Below, one piece after another: positions 49,845 to 58,784 of a DNA stretch of 64,000 nt. The translations under genes and the position numbers were made by a program. Under the pieces are notes generated by a model, which had not been told where the DNA came from, searched no databases, and was given only the letters and a program-made list of their open reading frames with translations. Each line of letters starts with the position of its first letter. Position 1 is the first letter of the stretch. This stretch comes from Corynebacterium jeikeium (GTDB taxonomy: Bacteria; Actinomycetota; Actinomycetes; Mycobacteriales; Mycobacteriaceae): contig NZ_JFCQ01000016.1 of NCBI RefSeq assembly GCF_000738265.1, forward strand, positions 62,001-126,000. The letters run 5' to 3'.

Positions 49845-49998
49845 GTCTGTTTAATTGTTGAAGAGCCTAATCGTTGTTTGAAAACCGCTGGCTGATGTAG
49901 GGTGGGTGAAGTGAAACTGCGGGTGAAGCGCGCGGGATGGAACTATTTCTCAGTGCCGAGCGTTGTCAAAAGTAGCCGCAAAGAAATGGGAGGTCGCG

Positions 49999-50409
49999 AT
50001 GGCTCTATCGGAGCAGGAGCAGAGGATGCTCGCGGAGATCGAGCAGGCGCTGATCGCTGAAGATCCGCGCCTGGCGAAGCAGGCTTCCACCAGCGATAAC
50101 CGGACGTTGAACTTCAACATTCGTTCCGTTGCGCTCATCGTTCTGGGGCTGACGGTGATGGTTGGTGGAATTGCCGCCGCTCAGCTGTCGCTGTGGTTTG
50201 TGGCGCTGAGCGTACTTGGATTCCTCATTATGTTTGGCGGGGGACTGCTGGCGTTTCAGCCGAATGAGGATCACGAGGCAGCTGCCATCAAGCGCTCCAA
50301 GTCTGGAAAGTCGGCGAAGAGCGCAGCTCGGCGAGCTTCCGGAGGTAGGGGTTCTGGGGGTCTAGGGGACAAGATGGAAGATAGCTTCCGTCGCCGCTTC
50401 GAGCGATAA
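49999..50409 (+). CDS. DUF3040 family membrane protein
   Basis: A 136-residue conserved actinobacterial protein. The N-terminal LSEQEQRMLAEIEQALIAEDP helix is the family mark. Two transmembrane segments follow (about residues 42-60 and 65-85), then a Lys/Ser/Arg/Gly-rich tail ending FRRRFER. ATG 49999 has GGGAGG 6 nt upstream. Function unknown. It sits just before mraZ, as in mycobacteria. Confidence 0.87.
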   Translation: MALSEQEQRMLAEIEQALIAEDPRLAKQASTSDNRTLNFNIRSVALIVLGLTVMVGGIAAAQLSLWFVALSVLGFLIMFGGGLLAFQPNEDHEAAAIKRSKSGKSAKSAARRASGGRGSGGLGDKMEDSFRRRFER

Positions 50410-50431
50410 CCAACGACAACTAAAACCGGAC

Positions 50432-50470
50432 AAACCACCGTTCCTTGCACCAAGGGGCGGTGGTTTTCTT
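50432..50470 (+). terminator. terminator after the DUF3040 gene
   Basis: AAACCACCG (50432-50440) pairs with CGGTGGTTT (50458-50466), with an inner CCTTG/CAAGG pair, and TTCTTTG follows. Confidence 0.85.
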
Positions 50471-50737
50471 TGTGTCGAATGGTGGACGCATTCACCACCT
50501 GTACGCAATCTTCCCCCACTTCACCCCACTCTGTTGGTTGACGGGTGGGTGTGGAGGGCGGATGAGTGTAAATGAGAGGAGAATAATTGCTTACTGCCTG
50601 GGGGAATGGCTAAGCGATGGCTGGGGTGTTGGGTGGGGAGGCGGTGGCGTCATTAAGATAAACAGGCGAGGCACCGCCGGACTGAGCGTTGCTGTTGTGA
50701 AGAAAATAAAGAAAAGACATGCAAAGGACTTCGTGTT

Positions 50738-50772
50738 GTGGAGTTTGTGGGGGGAAGTGGGGTAAAGTGGGG
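50738..50772 (+). promoter_or_regulatory. MraZ-type operator: GTGGGG direct repeats
   Basis: GTGGGG occurs at 50747, 50757 and 50767, exactly 10 bp apart, with GTGGAG at 50738. Two copies read AAGTGGGG or AAAGTGGGG. This fits the one-turn-spaced direct repeats bound by MraZ at its own promoter in other bacteria. They lie 136-170 bp before the mraZ start. The rest of the gene-free stretch 50410-50907 holds the terminator at 50432-50470 and no supported gene. Confidence 0.6.
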
Positions 50773-50907
50773 ATCGTTGGAGCGCAAAACTGCCAACGAT
50801 CGCTAACTTCATAGGGAAACCGCTGGTCGGAGCTACAAACCGGCTCGCGCGCAAAACGGTACGGCAGCAAGGAACGCGAGGAACTTCAGAAGAAAGGGGC
50901 CGATGAC

Positions 50908-51339
50908 ATGTTTTTCGGCACCTTTACGCCGAAGCTCGACGACAAGGGGCGCTTGACCCTTCCGGCGAAGTTTCGGGAAGAGCTCACGGACGGCCTCATG
51001 GTTGTCAAGGGGCAGGATCGCAGCCTGGCTGTATATCCCAAAGCGGAGTTTCTGGTTCGCGCCAAGAAGGCCGCCGAAGCTTCGCGCACGAACCCGAAGG
51101 CGCGTGCGTTTGTCCGCAACCTGGCTGCCAGTGCTGACGAGCAAGCGCTGGATTCGCAGGGCAGGATCTCGGTCTCGGCACTGCATAGGAACTATGCGGG
51201 GCTGCAAAAGGAGTGCGTTGTTATCGGCAACGTCGACTTCATAGAGATCTGGGACGCCGAGAGCTGGGAGAGCTACAGCGCGGAGCATGAAGAGGACTTC
51301 TCGGACGGCGACGACGAGGTGCTGGCTTCCTTCCTCTAG
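50908..51339 (+). CDS. mraZ: transcriptional regulator MraZ
   Basis: MraZ is an AbrB-fold regulator that controls the division and cell wall cluster it heads. The 143-residue protein has the two SpoVT-AbrB-like halves: [21 protein letters not shown] (residues 4-24) and [20 protein letters not shown] (about residues 79-98), the second with the same DxxGR motif. An acidic tail ([10 protein letters not shown]) follows. A GAAAGGGG ribosome site precedes ATG 50908. Confidence 0.96.
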   Translation: MFFGTFTPKLDDKGRLTLPAKFREELTDGLMVVKGQDRSLAVYPKAEFLVRAKKAAEASRTNPKARAFVRNLAASADEQALDSQGRISVSALHRNYAGLQKECVVIGNVDFIEIWDAESWESYSAEHEEDFSDGDDEVLASFL

Positions 51340-51388
51340 GAAGTAGCGACCAGCGGTAATGAACCTGACAACTTCAAAGTGAACAACA

Positions 51389-51492
51389 GAGTGTGCGCAG
51401 GCCCTTACCTGCGTGGACGACGCGGAATCTTGACGTACTTCCCCGATGTCAAGCCCGCACCCACGCAGGTGAGGCCCTGTTCGCACTCTTTT
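51389..51492 (+). terminator. large hairpin with T-run between mraZ and rsmH
   Basis: Two 28-nt arms (51389-51416 and 51461-51488) pair with about four mismatches. The loop holds an inner stem CTTGAC/GTCAAG, and the outer arm is followed by TTTTAACTTTTG. It looks like a terminator or attenuator 49 bp after mraZ. Confidence 0.7.
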
Positions 51493-51498
51493 AACTTT

Positions 51499-51526
51499 TG
51501 TGTCACATACGTATCTATGTGACACA
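51499..51526. promoter_or_regulatory. 11-bp-arm inverted repeat upstream of rsmH
   Basis: TGTGTCACATA (51499-51509) and TATGTGACACA (51516-51526) are perfect complements with a 6-bp spacer. The half-sites contain TCACA/TGTGA but in the reverse order to a GlxR site. It lies between the hairpin and rsmH and may be an operator for a promoter there. Confidence 0.5.
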
Positions 51527-51595
51527 TGAACTACATAGCACCCCAGATAAACCTGGATATTCCCAGAAGCAACGCCATTGGAAAGGAGGGAAACA

Positions 51596-52645
51596 TTGAC
51601 GCAGGACGCAGCGAATAGCGACGCGCAGCACGGCCACGTACCTGTCATGCGCGACCGAATGGTCGAACTGGTAGGGCAGGGCGTGAACAGCGATAACGCG
51701 CCCGAGCGTCCCGTCATCGTCGATGGAACCCTCGGCGCCGGTGGTCACAGCGAAGCTTTTCTGGACGCCTTTCCCCACGCAATCGTCGTCGGATTGGATC
51801 GCGACCCCAATGCGCTGGCGGAGGCGAACGAGCGGCTGGCTGGCTATGGCGACCGCTTCGTGTCCTACCAGACCCGCTTCGACGGAGTTACTGAAGCGCT
51901 CGAAGATCTGATGGGGCAGGGCGTGCTTCCCGAGAGTATGCGGGAACACGGGATCTCCGGATTCCTGTTCGACCTCGGGGTGTCCTCCATGCAGCTGGAC
52001 CAGCCGGAACGTGGCTTCGCCTACGCGGTGGACGCCCCGCTGGATATGCGCATGGATCCCAGCAGCCCGCTGACCGCAGCGGAGATCCTGAATACCTACA
52101 GCCACGGCGAGATCGCACGCATTCTCAAGACCTACGGGGACGAGAGGTTTGCCGGGAAGATCGCTAGTGCTGTTGTGCGCGAACGTGACAAGCAGCCGTT
52201 CGAGAACTCTGGCCGTTTGGTCGAATTGCTCTACGCCACCATCCCAGCGGCTTCTCGCCGCACTGGTGGTCACCCGGCAAAGCGAACCTTCCAGGCGTTA
52301 CGAATCGAAGTAAACGCCGAGCTGGAATCGCTTGAGAACCTAATTCCGGAGATTTCGCGCTGGATGCACGTCGGCGCGATGGGTGTGTTCATGAGCTACC
52401 AATCGCTGGAAGACAAGATCGTCAAGAAGGCATTGGTGCAGCTCAGCACATCAAAGACTCCGGCGGGGCTGCCGATGGAGCTCCCTGGCATGGAGGCCGA
52501 ATTCGAACTCCGTACTCGCGGCGCAGAGAAGGCCAGTGACGCGGAGATCGAAAGAAACTCCCGCGCAGCCCCCGTCAGAGTCAGAGCCTTCAGCAGGGTC
52601 AGCGACAGAGGGAAAACAACATTTCCCCTGGACACGCCCAGTTAG
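51596..52645 (+). CDS. rsmH: 16S rRNA (cytosine-1402-N4)-methyltransferase
   Basis: RsmH (MraW) methylates the decoding centre of 16S rRNA with S-adenosylmethionine. The 349-residue protein has [13 protein letters not shown], the SAM site [36 protein letters not shown], and [14 protein letters not shown]. The likely start is TTG 51596, since AAAGGAGGG ends 6 nt upstream. The frame is open to 51578, but that part lies across the ribosome site. Confidence 0.94.
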   Translation: MTQDAANSDAQHGHVPVMRDRMVELVGQGVNSDNAPERPVIVDGTLGAGGHSEAFLDAFPHAIVVGLDRDPNALAEANERLAGYGDRFVSYQTRFDGVTEALEDLMGQGVLPESMREHGISGFLFDLGVSSMQLDQPERGFAYAVDAPLDMRMDPSSPLTAAEILNTYSHGEIARILKTYGDERFAGKIASAVVRERDKQPFENSGRLVELLYATIPAASRRTGGHPAKRTFQALRIEVNAELESLENLIPEISRWMHVGAMGVFMSYQSLEDKIVKKALVQLSTSKTPAGLPMELPGMEAEFELRTRGAEKASDAEIERNSRAAPVRVRAFSRVSDRGKTTFPLDTPS

Positions 52646-52689
52646 CTAAGCAAAACACCTACACCGCACTGATAGAAACAAACCCGGAC

Positions 52690-52707
52690 CTCCGAAACTT
52701 CGGAAGG
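52690..52707 (+). promoter_or_regulatory. hairpin over the ftsL ribosome site
   Basis: TCCGAA (52691-52696) pairs with TTCGGA (52699-52704), and the flanking CC can pair with GG, so the GGAAGG ribosome site is partly inside the stem. This could lower ftsL translation. Confidence 0.45.
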
Positions 52708-52712
52708 AAAAC

Positions 52713-53657
52713 ATGACCGCACCAGGCACCATCCGCACTCGCCGCCCACACACCGACCGCGCCGCCACCGGTACCCGCCCGGAACGCTCTACCTCCCGCT
52801 CTGCTTCTCGTTTTGCCGAGGGGCTTACCGAGCCCACTCGCCGCAACCGCAGCGACTGGAGCGGCACGCGTGCCGATCGTCCGAACCGTACCGACAGTAC
52901 TGAGCGCATCGGACGTATCGGTCGCAGCGACCACAGCCGTCGCTTCGGTGGTAGCCGTACGGGCTCGCGCCAGCAGGTGTCGGTTCGCGGACGTCGCATT
53001 ATCGCCCTGGAGCGCGGCAACCCGCAGCTCACCCGTCGTATCGTATTCGCGGTTGCGGTTTTCGTCGTGGGTGTGATCTCCGTAATGGCCCTGTCCGGTG
53101 TGACGACGAAGCAGTCCTTCCAGATCGCCGAAGCGCAGAAGCGTAGCACCACCCTGGAAAACCAGATCGAAAGCCTCAACCGCGATGTAGCTAACGCGAA
53201 GTCCTCCGCAAATATTGCGAAGGAAGCTAGCGAGATGGGCATGGTGTCGCCCAAGCAGGCAGGCATCTTGGAGGACCAGGGCGGAAAGATCAAGGAGCGT
53301 CGCCCGGCCGAGGCTGAGGGTGGCAAGGAAGTCGTGGATGTCAACGGCAACGCCAAGCGACGGGGCGCTACGAGTGATCCGGAAAAGACCAACCGCGTCG
53401 AGGGGCTGCACCCGAATAACCCGGTCGTAGCCGGTGACCGTGCGCCGGACGTCAACGCAAGCGCTCCGGGGAATGCACAGAACTCCGGTGGCCTGCCGTA
53501 CTCGGGCGGTCAGGCCGGTGCTCCGGCTGGTCGACCAGGTGCTGCACCTGCTCCGGCTCCAGCGCCGGCGGCACCAGCCCCAGCTCCGGCACCGGCTGGA
53601 CAGGCTCCGGCCGCTCCGGTTCCCGCAGCACCTCCGGCACCGGCGCCGGCTAGGTAA
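52713..53657 (+). CDS. ftsL: FtsL-like septum protein with Pro/Ala-rich tail
   Basis: A bitopic division protein at the position of ftsL. The 314-residue chain has an Arg/Ser/Thr-rich cytoplasmic part (residues 1-105), one transmembrane helix (about 109-130), then a short coiled coil (QIAEAQKRSTTLENQIESLNR). A long extracellular tail ends with about 60 residues of Pro/Ala/Gly (PAPAPAPAAPAPAPAPAG). Most FtsL proteins are far shorter, so both ends are expanded. Assignment rests on position, topology and coiled coil; sequence similarity is low, as usual for FtsL. The low-complexity end is GC-rich. Confidence 0.75.
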   Translation: MTAPGTIRTRRPHTDRAATGTRPERSTSRSASRFAEGLTEPTRRNRSDWSGTRADRPNRTDSTERIGRIGRSDHSRRFGGSRTGSRQQVSVRGRRIIALERGNPQLTRRIVFAVAVFVVGVISVMALSGVTTKQSFQIAEAQKRSTTLENQIESLNRDVANAKSSANIAKEASEMGMVSPKQAGILEDQGGKIKERRPAEAEGGKEVVDVNGNAKRRGATSDPEKTNRVEGLHPNNPVVAGDRAPDVNASAPGNAQNSGGLPYSGGQAGAPAGRPGAAPAPAPAPAAPAPAPAPAGQAPAAPVPAAPPAPAPAR

Positions 53658-53689
53658 TACGGCAAGCCCCAGTCAGGATCCCGAGCACA

Positions 53690-53734
53690 ACGAAAACTTC
53701 AGACACGCCGGGGCGAACCCCGGCTTGTTTTCGT
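53690..53734 (+). terminator. hairpin terminator between ftsL and ftsI
   Basis: GCCGGGG (53707-53713) pairs with CCCCGGC (53718-53724) around CGAA, and the outer ACGAAAAC pairs with GTTTTCGT (53690-53697 with 53727-53734). The T-rich outer arm works as the T-run. Confidence 0.65.
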
Positions 53735-53781
53735 ATTTGTGGGGACAATAGCCAAGAGTGAATTGAAAGGAGGACAACCAC

Positions 53782-55674
53782 GTGTCGAAAGCCAACGATC
53801 GCCGTTCCGCGCGGACGGTGGACGGTAACTCGTGGTTGATCCTCGATACCTCCGGTGCTCGATTTAGCAAGCGAGTTCGCCTTGTCCTCCTCGTCGTTTT
53901 CCTGACGTCTCTGTCCCTCATTCTGCGTCTGGCATGGGTGCAACTGGTAGCCAGCCCGACGCTGGCTACCCAGGCCCAGCTGCAGCGAACCTCCGTCATT
54001 ACCGAGCCCGCTCTGCGCGGAGGAATCACGGATCGCAACGGCCAGACTCTTGCGTACACCATGGACGCGCGCAGCCTGTCGGTGCACCCGAAGAAGCTCG
54101 AGAAGTTCATGCAGGAGCGTCATGAACTAGACCCCGAAGGTGTGCCGGAGCCCAAGCAGCGCATCGAAGATATCGTCAAGCGCCTTCCCGAGATGATCAA
54201 TAAAGAGGGCGACGACATCAAAGAAGACGATATCCGTGACAAGCTGACCAGCAACAACGACTACGAGGTGCTGGTCCGCAACGTCGACCCGGACATTGCC
54301 GAGAAAGTGGCCGAGGAGTTCCCGGAGATCACTGCCGAGCGCCAAGACCTGCGCCAATATCCCAATGGCGCCGTCGGCCAGAACATGATTGGCAAGATCA
54401 GTACAGATAACCAGGGACAGTTCGGCCTGGAACTGTCGCAGGATGCTCGTCTGCAGGGCATCAACGGCTCCCGCACTGTGGATATTGCAGGCGACGGCTA
54501 CCTGATCCCGGGATCCACCCGCGATGTGCACCCGGCCGTCAACGGCGATTCCTACCAGCTGACCATTGACCTGGATGCGCAGACCTATGTGCAGCAAGCG
54601 CTTCAGCAGGCCCGCGAGAAATCCGGCGCCAAGTCCGCCTCTGCCGTCGTCCTGGATTCCAAGACTGGTGAAATCATCGCCATGGGTTCCAGCGACACCA
54701 TCGACCCGAACGGGGACATCGAAAAGCAGCTGAAGCGCAAGAAGGTCTTCGGCGACCGCGCAACGGCGGATTCCTTCGAGCCCGGTTCCGTGGCCAAGAT
54801 CATGACCGCTGCCGCGGCCATCCAGGAGGGCAAGACCACCCCCGACGAAGTCCTGAAGGTACCCGGCACCATCGACATGGCTGGCGTGACCGTGAAGGAT
54901 GCGTGGGACCACGGCGAGGTTCCGTACACCACCACTGGTGTGTTCGGTAAGTCCTCTAACGTTGGCACCCTGATGCTCGCTCAGCGCGTAGGTGAGGACA
55001 AGATGTACGACTACTTCCGCAAGTTTGGCATTGGCCAGGCTGCGGGCGTCGGCCTGCCCTACGAGGTGGCGGGTTACATGCCGGAGCGCAATCAGTGGTC
55101 TGGTGGCACGTTCGCCAACCTGCCGATTGGCCAGGGTATGTCCATGAGTCTGCTGCAGATGAGCAGCATCTACCAGGCCCTGGCGAACGACGGCGTGCGC
55201 GTAGAGCCACGGCTGATCAAAAAGATCACCAGCGCCGACGGCACAGAGCTAGGGGCGGAGCCGGCGAAGGAAACTCAGGTCGTATCTCCCGAAACCGCCC
55301 GCACCACGGTGGACATGTTCCGGGCTGTGACCCAGTCGGACGAGACAGGCGTGCAGCAGGGAACTGGCGCCCCGGCGGCGATCAAGGGCTACCAAGTCTC
55401 CGGCAAGACGGGTACCGCGCAGCAGATCGACCCGAACACAGGCGCCTATTCAAACTCCTCGTATTGGATTACCTTTGCAGGTATCGCCCCTTCCGATAAG
55501 CCACGCTTCGTGGTGGGGATCATGCTGGATAACCCGCAGCGCGGCACGGATGGTGGTGCGGGCGGCACGGCGGCGCCTCTGTTCCACGACATCATGTCGT
55601 GGATGCTGGACCATTACAATGTGCCGCTGTCTGAGAAGGCAGGGCCGAAGCTGATGCTGGAGGCAAACAGATGA
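53782..55674 (+). CDS. ftsI: septal penicillin-binding protein (transpeptidase) FtsI
   Basis: The class B PBP (PBP3, also pbpB) that cross-links septal peptidoglycan. The 630-residue protein has one N-terminal membrane helix (about residues 35-55) and the non-catalytic dimerisation domain. The transpeptidase domain has active-site motifs SVAK (in FEPGSVAKIM, about residue 337), SSN and KTGTAQQ (about residue 545). GTG 53782 has a strong AAAGGAGG ribosome site. The stop overlaps the murE start by 4 bp (55671-55674). Confidence 0.95.
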   Translation: MSKANDRRSARTVDGNSWLILDTSGARFSKRVRLVLLVVFLTSLSLILRLAWVQLVASPTLATQAQLQRTSVITEPALRGGITDRNGQTLAYTMDARSLSVHPKKLEKFMQERHELDPEGVPEPKQRIEDIVKRLPEMINKEGDDIKEDDIRDKLTSNNDYEVLVRNVDPDIAEKVAEEFPEITAERQDLRQYPNGAVGQNMIGKISTDNQGQFGLELSQDARLQGINGSRTVDIAGDGYLIPGSTRDVHPAVNGDSYQLTIDLDAQTYVQQALQQAREKSGAKSASAVVLDSKTGEIIAMGSSDTIDPNGDIEKQLKRKKVFGDRATADSFEPGSVAKIMTAAAAIQEGKTTPDEVLKVPGTIDMAGVTVKDAWDHGEVPYTTTGVFGKSSNVGTLMLAQRVGEDKMYDYFRKFGIGQAAGVGLPYEVAGYMPERNQWSGGTFANLPIGQGMSMSLLQMSSIYQALANDGVRVEPRLIKKITSADGTELGAEPAKETQVVSPETARTTVDMFRAVTQSDETGVQQGTGAPAAIKGYQVSGKTGTAQQIDPNTGAYSNSSYWITFAGIAPSDKPRFVVGIMLDNPQRGTDGGAGGTAAPLFHDIMSWMLDHYNVPLSEKAGPKLMLEANR

Positions 55675-57266
55675 CATCTTTGGAACGTCTAGCCGAGATC
55701 TGCGGGGGAACCCTCACCGGCCCGTGGCAGGGCGTGGAGGTTTCCATGGCCGCGATCGGGTCCCAGGACGTAGAGCCCGGCGGCTTGTTCTGCGCTGTTC
55801 CCGGCGCGAAGGCACACGGTGCGACCTTCGCTGCGGATAGCCAGGCTGCTGCGGTACTTACTGATGCCGCAGGACAGCGCATTATTGATGACGCCCCTAC
55901 GCCGCTACCGTGCATCGTCGTCGACGACGTTCGCGAATGGATGGGGCCGGTGGCTGCAGAGATCTACGGCCACCCGGCACGCCAGCTAAAGACCATCGGC
56001 ATCACCGGCACATCGGGCAAGACCACTACCAGCTACCTGGTGGAAAAGGCGCTGCTGGATTCCGGGAAGAAGGTGGGGCTTATCGGCACCACCGGTACCC
56101 GTATTAACGGTAACCCGATTCCGACGTCCCTGACCACCCCGGAGGCCCCCACGCTGCAGGCTTTGCTCGCACGTATGGTGGCCGAGGGTGCGACGCATCT
56201 GGTGATGGAGGTCTCCAGCCACGCGCTGGAGCTCGGGCGCGTGCGCGGGATCCACTTCGACGTGGCGGCTTTTACGAACTTGAGCCAAGACCACCTGGAC
56301 TTTCACCCGACGATGGAGGACTACTTCCAGGCCAAGGCGCTGCTGTTCGAACGTGCTGAAGACGGCCAGCAGCCGGGCACGGCAGTGATCTGCTGCGAGG
56401 ACGAATGGGGTGTTCGGATGCGCGATATCGCGCGGGAATACTCGCCGACCGTGGCGCTGTACCCGCAGGGAAGCGAGGAACCAGGAGACGCGCCGACGTG
56501 GTCCATTGCTTCCACCGAGGTCACGCCCAGCGGCCGCCAGCACATTCGGCTGACGATCGCCGGGGGTGCTGCCCCGCGGGAACTCGACTACAGCATCGGC
56601 ATGGCCGGAGCGTTCAACCAGGCGAACAGCCTGGTCGCCCTGGCATGCATCGAAGCCGTTACCGGCGAAGTCCTGGGTGCCGACAGCCCGGCGGTCAAGG
56701 CGCTTGCCGACGTGCAGGTTCCCGGCCGTATGCAGCTGGTCGAGGAAGGCCAGGACTTCCTGGCCATGGTCGACTACGCGCACAAGCCGGGAGCCGTCCA
56801 GGCGGTACTGAGCAGCCTGCACGATTACCTCCCGGATCCGAACTCCCGCATCGGCATCGTACTGGGCGCCGGTGGCAACCGAGACCACGACAAACGCCCG
56901 ATCATGGGACGGATCGCCGGTGAACTGGCCGATGCCGTGTTCGTGACGGATGACAACCCCCGTGACGAGGACCCTGCAACGATCAGGGAGGCCATTTACG
57001 CGGGGGCGCGTGAGGGCGTCACAAAGAAAGAACAACAAGACCCAGACACCGTGTGCGAGATCGTGCCAGACCGAGCGCAGGCCATCGCCGCGGCGGTGAA
57101 TTGGGCCCAGCCTGGCGACGCGATCGTGGTGGCGGGCAAGGGGCATGAGAAAGGCCAGCTCGTGGCCGGCACCATGCACCCATTCGACGATGTAGAGGTA
57201 ATGGCGGCAGCGTTGCAGAAGCAGGTCGCGGCAGGAAGAAACCATGAAGGCAGTGAGCAGCGATGA
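55671..57266 (+). CDS. murE: UDP-N-acetylmuramoyl-tripeptide synthetase MurE
   Basis: MurE adds meso-diaminopimelate to UDP-MurNAc-dipeptide in the cytoplasm. The 531-residue protein has the ATP loop TGTSGKTTTSYLV (about residue 112), MEVSSHALELGRV, and TDDNPRDEDP with the DNPR motif specific for diaminopimelate (about residue 425), consistent with a diaminopimelate wall. It overlaps both ftsI and murF by 4 bp, showing co-translation. Confidence 0.96.
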   Translation: MTSLERLAEICGGTLTGPWQGVEVSMAAIGSQDVEPGGLFCAVPGAKAHGATFAADSQAAAVLTDAAGQRIIDDAPTPLPCIVVDDVREWMGPVAAEIYGHPARQLKTIGITGTSGKTTTSYLVEKALLDSGKKVGLIGTTGTRINGNPIPTSLTTPEAPTLQALLARMVAEGATHLVMEVSSHALELGRVRGIHFDVAAFTNLSQDHLDFHPTMEDYFQAKALLFERAEDGQQPGTAVICCEDEWGVRMRDIAREYSPTVALYPQGSEEPGDAPTWSIASTEVTPSGRQHIRLTIAGGAAPRELDYSIGMAGAFNQANSLVALACIEAVTGEVLGADSPAVKALADVQVPGRMQLVEEGQDFLAMVDYAHKPGAVQAVLSSLHDYLPDPNSRIGIVLGAGGNRDHDKRPIMGRIAGELADAVFVTDDNPRDEDPATIREAIYAGAREGVTKKEQQDPDTVCEIVPDRAQAIAAAVNWAQPGDAIVVAGKGHEKGQLVAGTMHPFDDVEVMAAALQKQVAAGRNHEGSEQR

Positions 57267-58777
57267 TTGAACTAACGAACGCACAGATCGCCGAGGTGAC
57301 GGGCGGGGCGCTGATTAACGGGGCGAACCCGCAGACCGTGGTGACCGGCCCGGTAGAGTTCGACTCGCGCAAGATCACCCCGGGCTCGATCTTCATGGCC
57401 CTGCCCGGAGCCCGCGCTGACGGCCACGACTTCGCCGACTCCGCACTGCAGAACGGTGCCGCCCTGCTGGTAGTGGGCCGAAAGGTCGACCAGCCCGCCC
57501 TGCTAGCGGAGCCAGTGCTGACCAACGAGCAGACCTCCAACGCGACGGCCTTCGAGTTCGATGCGGAAGGCCACGGTGCCGCAGTGCTGGCCGCCGTCGA
57601 CAAGCTGGCGCGCTACAACACCGACGTACTAGCCGCCGAAGAGGGCATGGCGGTCATCGGTGTGACCGGTTCGGCCGGAAAGACCTCCACGAAGGACCTG
57701 ATCGGCGCCGTGCTGCGGGAGGCAGGGGAGACCGTGGCGCCCCCGGGTAGCTTCAACAACGAGATCGGCCTGCCGTACACCGCGCTGCGCGCCGGCCGCG
57801 ATACCCGCTTCCTGGTCAGCGAAATGTCTGCCCGCGGGGTCGGCCACATCCAGCACCTGACGACCGTCACCCCGCCGCGGGTGGGCGTGGTGCTGAATGT
57901 CGGTAGTGCGCACCTGGGGGAGTTCGGCTCCCGCCAGGCCATCGCTCAGGCGAAGGGCGAGCTGGTTGAGGCGCTGCCGCAGGCTGCCGACGGTGGCCTG
58001 GCTGTTCTGAATGCTGACGACGATAAGGTCGCGGCGATGGACAAGCGCACCTCCGCCCGCGTCGTGCGCTTCTCCACTGAAGGCGCGACGGGTGCCGCTG
58101 GCGTGCCGGCGGACTACTACGCCAGCGATATTCAGCTGGATGCCGTCGCCCGTGCGAGCTTTATGCTGCACCACCCGAAGGGCGAACCGGTGCGGGTGGA
58201 GCTGTCGGTGTTTGGTGCCCACCAGGTATCCAATGCCCTCGCCGCCGCGGCGGTCGGGATCGAGTTGGGTATTGACGCCGCCACGGTGGCGGCCTCGCTG
58301 AGCTCTCACGTCGCCGCCAGCGTGAACCGCATGGACGTGCGCACCCGCGCTTCCGACGGGGTGACCATCATCAACGATTCCTACAACGCCAACCCGGAAT
58401 CGATGCGCGCGGGAATCGACGCCCTGGCGTATACCGCCAAGGGGCGCCGTGGCGCCGAAAGCTGGGCAGTGCTGGGACAGATGGGTGAGCTGGGCGAGGA
58501 CGCGAGCGAGGAACACGAGGAACTCGGTCGGGTGCTGGCACAGCGGCGGATTGACCACGCGGTGATCGTGGGCAATGGGGTGAACCAGCACGCGTTGGCC
58601 ACCGAGGCCCGGGAAAGCGGCGTGGATACGCACATCGTCGAGAACATTGACGGTGCCGTGAACTATCTGGATATGAGTTTGAACCCGCAGGATGTGGTGC
58701 TGATCAAGGCATCGTATTCGGACGGGCTATGGGCCGTGGCAGAGGGGCTGCTGATCGGCGAGGACCAAGGAGTTTAA
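57263..58777 (+). CDS. murF: UDP-N-acetylmuramoyl-tripeptide:D-alanyl-D-alanine ligase
   Basis: MurF adds D-Ala-D-Ala to complete the UDP-MurNAc pentapeptide. The 504-residue protein has the ATP loop [13 protein letters not shown] (about residue 133), the [15 protein letters not shown] segment (about residue 373), and [10 protein letters not shown]. Length and domains (N-terminal, central ATPase, C-terminal) are complete. ATG 57263 overlaps murE. mraY follows after 7 bp. Confidence 0.96.
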   Translation: MIELTNAQIAEVTGGALINGANPQTVVTGPVEFDSRKITPGSIFMALPGARADGHDFADSALQNGAALLVVGRKVDQPALLAEPVLTNEQTSNATAFEFDAEGHGAAVLAAVDKLARYNTDVLAAEEGMAVIGVTGSAGKTSTKDLIGAVLREAGETVAPPGSFNNEIGLPYTALRAGRDTRFLVSEMSARGVGHIQHLTTVTPPRVGVVLNVGSAHLGEFGSRQAIAQAKGELVEALPQAADGGLAVLNADDDKVAAMDKRTSARVVRFSTEGATGAAGVPADYYASDIQLDAVARASFMLHHPKGEPVRVELSVFGAHQVSNALAAAAVGIELGIDAATVAASLSSHVAASVNRMDVRTRASDGVTIINDSYNANPESMRAGIDALAYTAKGRRGAESWAVLGQMGELGEDASEEHEELGRVLAQRRIDHAVIVGNGVNQHALATEARESGVDTHIVENIDGAVNYLDMSLNPQDVVLIKASYSDGLWAVAEGLLIGEDQGV

Positions 58778-58784
58778 AAGACCC

